A DNA stretch of 64,000 nucleotides from Ga0077555 sp033764055 (lineage in GTDB: Bacteria; Pseudomonadota; Alphaproteobacteria; Rhizobiales; Hyphomicrobiaceae). Under the pieces are notes generated by a model. The model saw only the letters and a list, made by a program, of their open reading frames with translations, did no database searches and was not told the DNA's origin. How positions within the stretch are numbered: position 1 is the stretch's first letter; the number at the start of each line of letters is the position of its first letter. The translations under genes and the position numbers were made by a program. Shown in pieces: positions 61,267 to 64,000 of this stretch. The DNA is taken from contig JANRJI010000077.1 of the NCBI GenBank assembly GCA_033764055.1, positions 1 through 64,000 of the forward strand, read 5' to 3'.

Positions 61267-62298
61267 TCACCCCAGCTCGCTGCGGACGATCGTTGCGCCT
61301 TCGACGAGGGCCTTGAGCTTTTGAAATGCGATGGAGCGCATGAGGTACTTCATGCCGCAATCGGGAGCAGGAACGAGGCGCTCGGCAGGAATATATTCCA
61401 GCGCCGCGCGGATACGTGCCGCTACCAGCTCCGGCGTCTCGGCGTCAGGGTCTGCCAGGTCGATCACGCCGAGCACGATGCTCTTCGGCGCGAGATCTCT
61501 CAACACCCCGAGATCGAGGCGGGGTTGCGCCGCCTCGATCGATATCTGTTGCGCGGTGCACGCGGCGAGCTGTGGCAAGAACGAATAGCCGGTCGACTTG
61601 TGCCTGCCCGATACGATCGCTGCGTAGCCGAAGCATAGATGTACGACAGTGCTGGCCTTGACGCCCTCCAGCGCACGGTTGATCGCCGCCACGGCGATGC
61701 GCTCGGCAGCATTCGGATCGTTGCGCAGCCACGGCTCGTCGAGCTGGATGACGTCGGCACCCGCCCTCTCGAGATCGAGCACCTCCGCATTCACGGCCGC
61801 GGCATAGTCCATGACCATCTCGTCGTGGTCCCTGTAGAACTCGTTGACGGCCTGCTGCGCCATCGTGAAAGGACCCGGCAGCGTGATCTTGGCGTGACGG
61901 TCGGTGTTCCGGCGGAGAAACTCCATGTCACGGACCTCGACGGGCTGCGTCCGTCGGATCCGGCCCGTGACCCGTGGGACCGGCGTCGTGCGGCCCGACT
62001 GCGACCTGACAATCCCCGGGCTGCTCGTCTCGACTCCTTCGAGGGCGGTCGCGAAACGGTTCGAGTAGCTCTCGCGCCGCATCTCACCGTCGGTGATGAT
62101 ATCGATGCCGGCCCGCTCCATGTCGCGGATGGCGAGCAAGGTCGCGTCGTCCTGTGCCTGCTCGAGCCAGGGCTCCGGCACCCGCCAGATGTCCATGCGA
62201 ACGCGTGGCACCGACTTCGACAGCATTTCGCGGTTCACCAGCCAGTCCGGCTGCGGATAGCTGCCGACCACGGTCGTGGGGAGAAGCTTCGGGGTCAT
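61267..62298 (-). CDS. Cobalamin-independent methionine synthase-like protein (core MetE)
   Basis: 343 residues, only the catalytic half of the ~750-residue MetE. LPTTVVGSYPQPDWL, ITDGEMRRESYSNRF, KITLPGPFTM and DVIQLDEPWL are typical. The zinc ligands are His/Cys in VVHLCFGYA, Glu in QISIEAAQP and Cys in PAPDCGMKYL. Full MetE moves a methyl group from methyltetrahydrofolate to homocysteine. Short core enzymes exist in several lineages and may use another methyl donor. The ATG at 62298 is chosen from the family N-terminus. It is divergent from the AtzG-like/amidase pair. Confidence 0.9.
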   Translation of the reverse strand: MTPKLLPTTVVGSYPQPDWLVNREMLSKSVPRVRMDIWRVPEPWLEQAQDDATLLAIRDMERAGIDIITDGEMRRESYSNRFATALEGVETSSPGIVRSQSGRTTPVPRVTGRIRRTQPVEVRDMEFLRRNTDRHAKITLPGPFTMAQQAVNEFYRDHDEMVMDYAAAVNAEVLDLERAGADVIQLDEPWLRNDPNAAERIAVAAINRALEGVKASTVVHLCFGYAAIVSGRHKSTGYSFLPQLAACTAQQISIEAAQPRLDLGVLRDLAPKSIVLGVIDLADPDAETPELVAARIRAALEYIPAERLVPAPDCGMKYLMRSIAFQKLKALVEGATIVRSELG

Positions 62299-62678
62299 GG
62301 TTTGGCGTCCTGTGCTGGAAGCAATCGGCCGGGCGTCGAGACGGCCGTCGCGCCTGATGCCGGAGAGCACATCGTGTCTCGCGTCAACAGCCACATCGCC
62401 TCCCGTCGGCGGCGATGCTGCTGCGCGAGGAGGATATTCGCCTTGCACGAGACGGGACAGGCACTGGCTCCTTGCGCCGGGCAGATGGTGCACCCTGCAG
62501 ATCCGCGGAGAGCATTTCGTGCAATCTGCCTTGTATTCATTCGGCTCGTGCGCCGTTTCCCCGCAGCACCGCCATTGCGGGCGGTGACGCCGCAAGACTA
62601 TCCTTCCCGCGAAATGCGAGGCTGCATACGAGTGAGGCCCTCGCGAGCACGCATTCCGATTTTACGGAGATCATCGAG
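62299..62678. other. Divergent intergenic region, MetE-like / AtzG-like
   Basis: 380 bases with both promoters. I looked for a cobalamin or SAM riboswitch upstream of the MetE-like gene and could not recognise conserved boxes. No ORF here is convincing. Confidence 0.35.
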
Positions 62679-62888
62679 ATGGCGGAGCCACTGGAGCGGC
62701 AGCTCGAGACCCAGGTGCAGGGCTGGTCCGGCGTCGCACTGCCCAACGAGGCGGCGCGCGTGCTGGCGGCACAGCTCGAGACGGTGATCCGCGGCTTCGT
62801 GGCGCTGCGAGGCACGCTGCAGTTCGAGGACGAGCCGGCGAGCTTCGAAGCGGCGCTCCAGGCGACGAAGGAGACGCGCCATGAGTGA
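62679..62888 (+). CDS. AtzG-like small subunit (DUF4089) of an amidase
   Basis: 69 residues, two long helices: LERQLETQVQGWSGVALPNEAARVLAAQLETVIRGFVALRG, then FEDEPASFEAALQA. Size and pattern match AtzG, the small protein that binds and stabilises the AtzE amidase (1-carboxybiuret hydrolase), itself a relative of GatC-GatA. The ATG follows CGGAG. Its stop overlaps the amidase start by eight bases, so the two were translated together. Confidence 0.78.
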   Translation: MAEPLERQLETQVQGWSGVALPNEAARVLAAQLETVIRGFVALRGTLQFEDEPASFEAALQATKETRHE

Positions 62889-64000
62889 GGCCAGCTCGCT
62901 GCTCGGGCTTACCCTGGTCGAGGCCGCCGAGGCGGTGCGCAAGGGTGAGGTGACGTCGGTTGCCTTGACCGAGGCCAGCATCGCCGCCTTCCGCACCAAG
63001 GACGGCCCGGTCAATTCGCTCATCAGCCTCGATGCCGAGGACGCGCTCGAGGCGGCCGCGGGCCTCGACAAGCTCCGCAAGGCCGGCCGCCTGCTCGGCC
63101 CCCTGCATGGCGTGCCGCTGGCCCACAAGGACATGTACTACCGCGCCGGCAAGCCGTGCACGGCCGGATCGAAAATCCGCAGGAGCTTCGTGCCGACGAC
63201 CACGTCGACCGCCGTCGAGCGGCTGGAAGCCGCCGGCGCGATCACGGTCGGCGCGCTCAACATGGCGGAGTTCGCGCAGAATCCGACCGGCCACAATGCG
63301 CACTTCGGCGACTGCCACAATCCCTGGAACGTGGACTACTGCACCGGCGGCTCGTCGTCGGGATCGGGCGCGGCCGTCGCTGCCCGTTTCACGTTCGGCG
63401 CGCTCGGCTCCGACACCGGCGGATCGATCCGACTTCCCGCTGCCATGTGCGGCGTGACCGGTATCAAGGGCACGCAGACGCGTGTCTCGCGCTACGGGGC
63501 CATGCCGCTGTCCTTCTCCGCCGACAACGTCGGCCCGCTGGCGCGAACGGCGCGCGATTGCGCCCGATTTCTCAAGGTCATTGCCGGTCACGATCCGAAA
63601 GACCCAACGTCGTCCCGCGAGCCGGTGCCTGACTACGAGGCCGCTCTCGACGGCAACGTGAAGGGGCTGCGCATCGGCATTCCGACCAACTATTTCCTCG
63701 ACGATGTCGACGCGGAGATTGCCGCCGCGATCTCGAAGGCCGCTGCCACTCTGGCCTAGGCAGGCGCCGAGGTGGCCGCTGTCGAGCTGCCGCATATGGA
63801 TGCCGTCGCGACCTACGGCTCGATCGTCTCGAGGGCGGAGGCGGGTGCCATACACGCCCAATGGATGCGCGAACGGCCGCGGGACTACGCAATCCACCTC
63901 TCCGCACGGATCTACAGCGGGATGGGGCTGCCGGCGCACTTCTACGTCGAGGCGCTCGCCCGGCGCGGACCCATCCTGAAAGCCTTTGCCGAGGCCGTCT
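62881..64000 (+). pseudogene. AtzE-like amidase, interrupted by in-frame TAG (3' end beyond window)
   Basis: An amidase-signature enzyme. The Ser-cisSer-Lys triad is intact: Lys in LHGVPLAHKDMYY, the signature serines in TGGSSSGSGAAVAARF and GSDTGGSIRLPAAM. The frame stops at TAG (63757-63759) after 292 codons. Past it, the same frame continues with amidase-like sequence (AGAEVAAVELPHMDAVATYGSIVSRAEAGAIHAQWM and on) to the window edge. A single C-to-T change from CAG would explain it. Family members need about 450 residues, so the short product should be inactive unless the stop is a sequencing error or is read through. It is coupled to the AtzG-like gene. Confidence 0.8.

Noticed and set aside
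62299..62678. Cobalamin or SAM riboswitch upstream of the MetE-like gene
   Set aside because: I could not identify the conserved boxes on the minus strand. A covariance-model search would decide.
1..64000. tRNA/rRNA genes, insertion sequences, CRISPR arrays, prophage genes
   Set aside because: No cloverleaf-like stretch, transposase, terminal inverted repeats, spaced direct repeats or phage structural genes were seen on reading either strand.

Overview
The window is high-GC DNA, densely packed with genes on both strands, with short intergenic gaps and many 1-4 base stop/start overlaps. It looks chromosomal and alphaproteobacterial, most likely Hyphomicrobiales (Rhizobiales) or a near relative. 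Support comes from a C4-pathway hemA with an Irr-like box upstream, a petP/petR-type MarR-OmpR pair with an EnvZ-like kinase, a GcrA-type Cys/His protein, a DUF2585 membrane protein, and EF-P with EpmA/EpmB. I saw no tRNA, rRNA, insertion sequence or CRISPR array.

Layout. 0-6.4 kb: the end of a rhodanese gene; a minus-strand run parA / ribbon-helix-helix / TIR-domain protein / efp / nucleotide-binding-fold protein, with a tandem palindromic operator before parA; divergently, epmA-epmB and a small unknown. 6.5-13.2 kb: hemA, a hydroxyacid dehydrogenase with a DenD-like epimerase, photolyase, a small Cys-rich secreted protein, ilvE. 13.6-16.8 kb: MarR regulator, response regulator, sensor kinase and cupin in one operon. 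16.8-23.7 kb: LLM oxidoreductase, a lone FHA protein next to a CPA2 antiporter ending in its own FHA domain, M20 peptidase, class III aminotransferase, GcrA-like protein. 23.9-35.0 kb: lepA with a clear terminator, SulP transporter, secreted polysaccharide deacetylase, PQQ-type sugar dehydrogenase, ketopantoate reductase, TPR-cytochrome c fusion, UvrD-like helicase. 35.1-38.5 kb: an RTX/cadherin/Ig exoprotein carrying a C-terminal polysaccharide deacetylase. 38.8-46.0 kb: SDR, then a minus-strand run MaoC / DUF1330 / acyl-CoA dehydrogenase / DUF2585 / type III CoA-transferase / cyclic-2,3-DPG-synthetase-like GTPase / carbamate kinase.

46.3-60.5 kb is the most unusual part. It holds two cupredoxin oxidases (one Tat-exported) with a Sco copper chaperone, a gspD-gspK pair, a second Sco, and a 2151-residue RTX protein with an animal-type haem peroxidase domain. 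A shared 14-base motif lies upstream of both the oxidase operon and the peroxidase gene. The locus looks like an extracellular metalloenzyme/oxidation island; Mn(II) oxidation is one testable possibility, by analogy with MopA and multicopper Mn oxidases. The window ends with a core-MetE-like gene and an AtzG-like/amidase pair in which the amidase frame is broken by a TAG codon.
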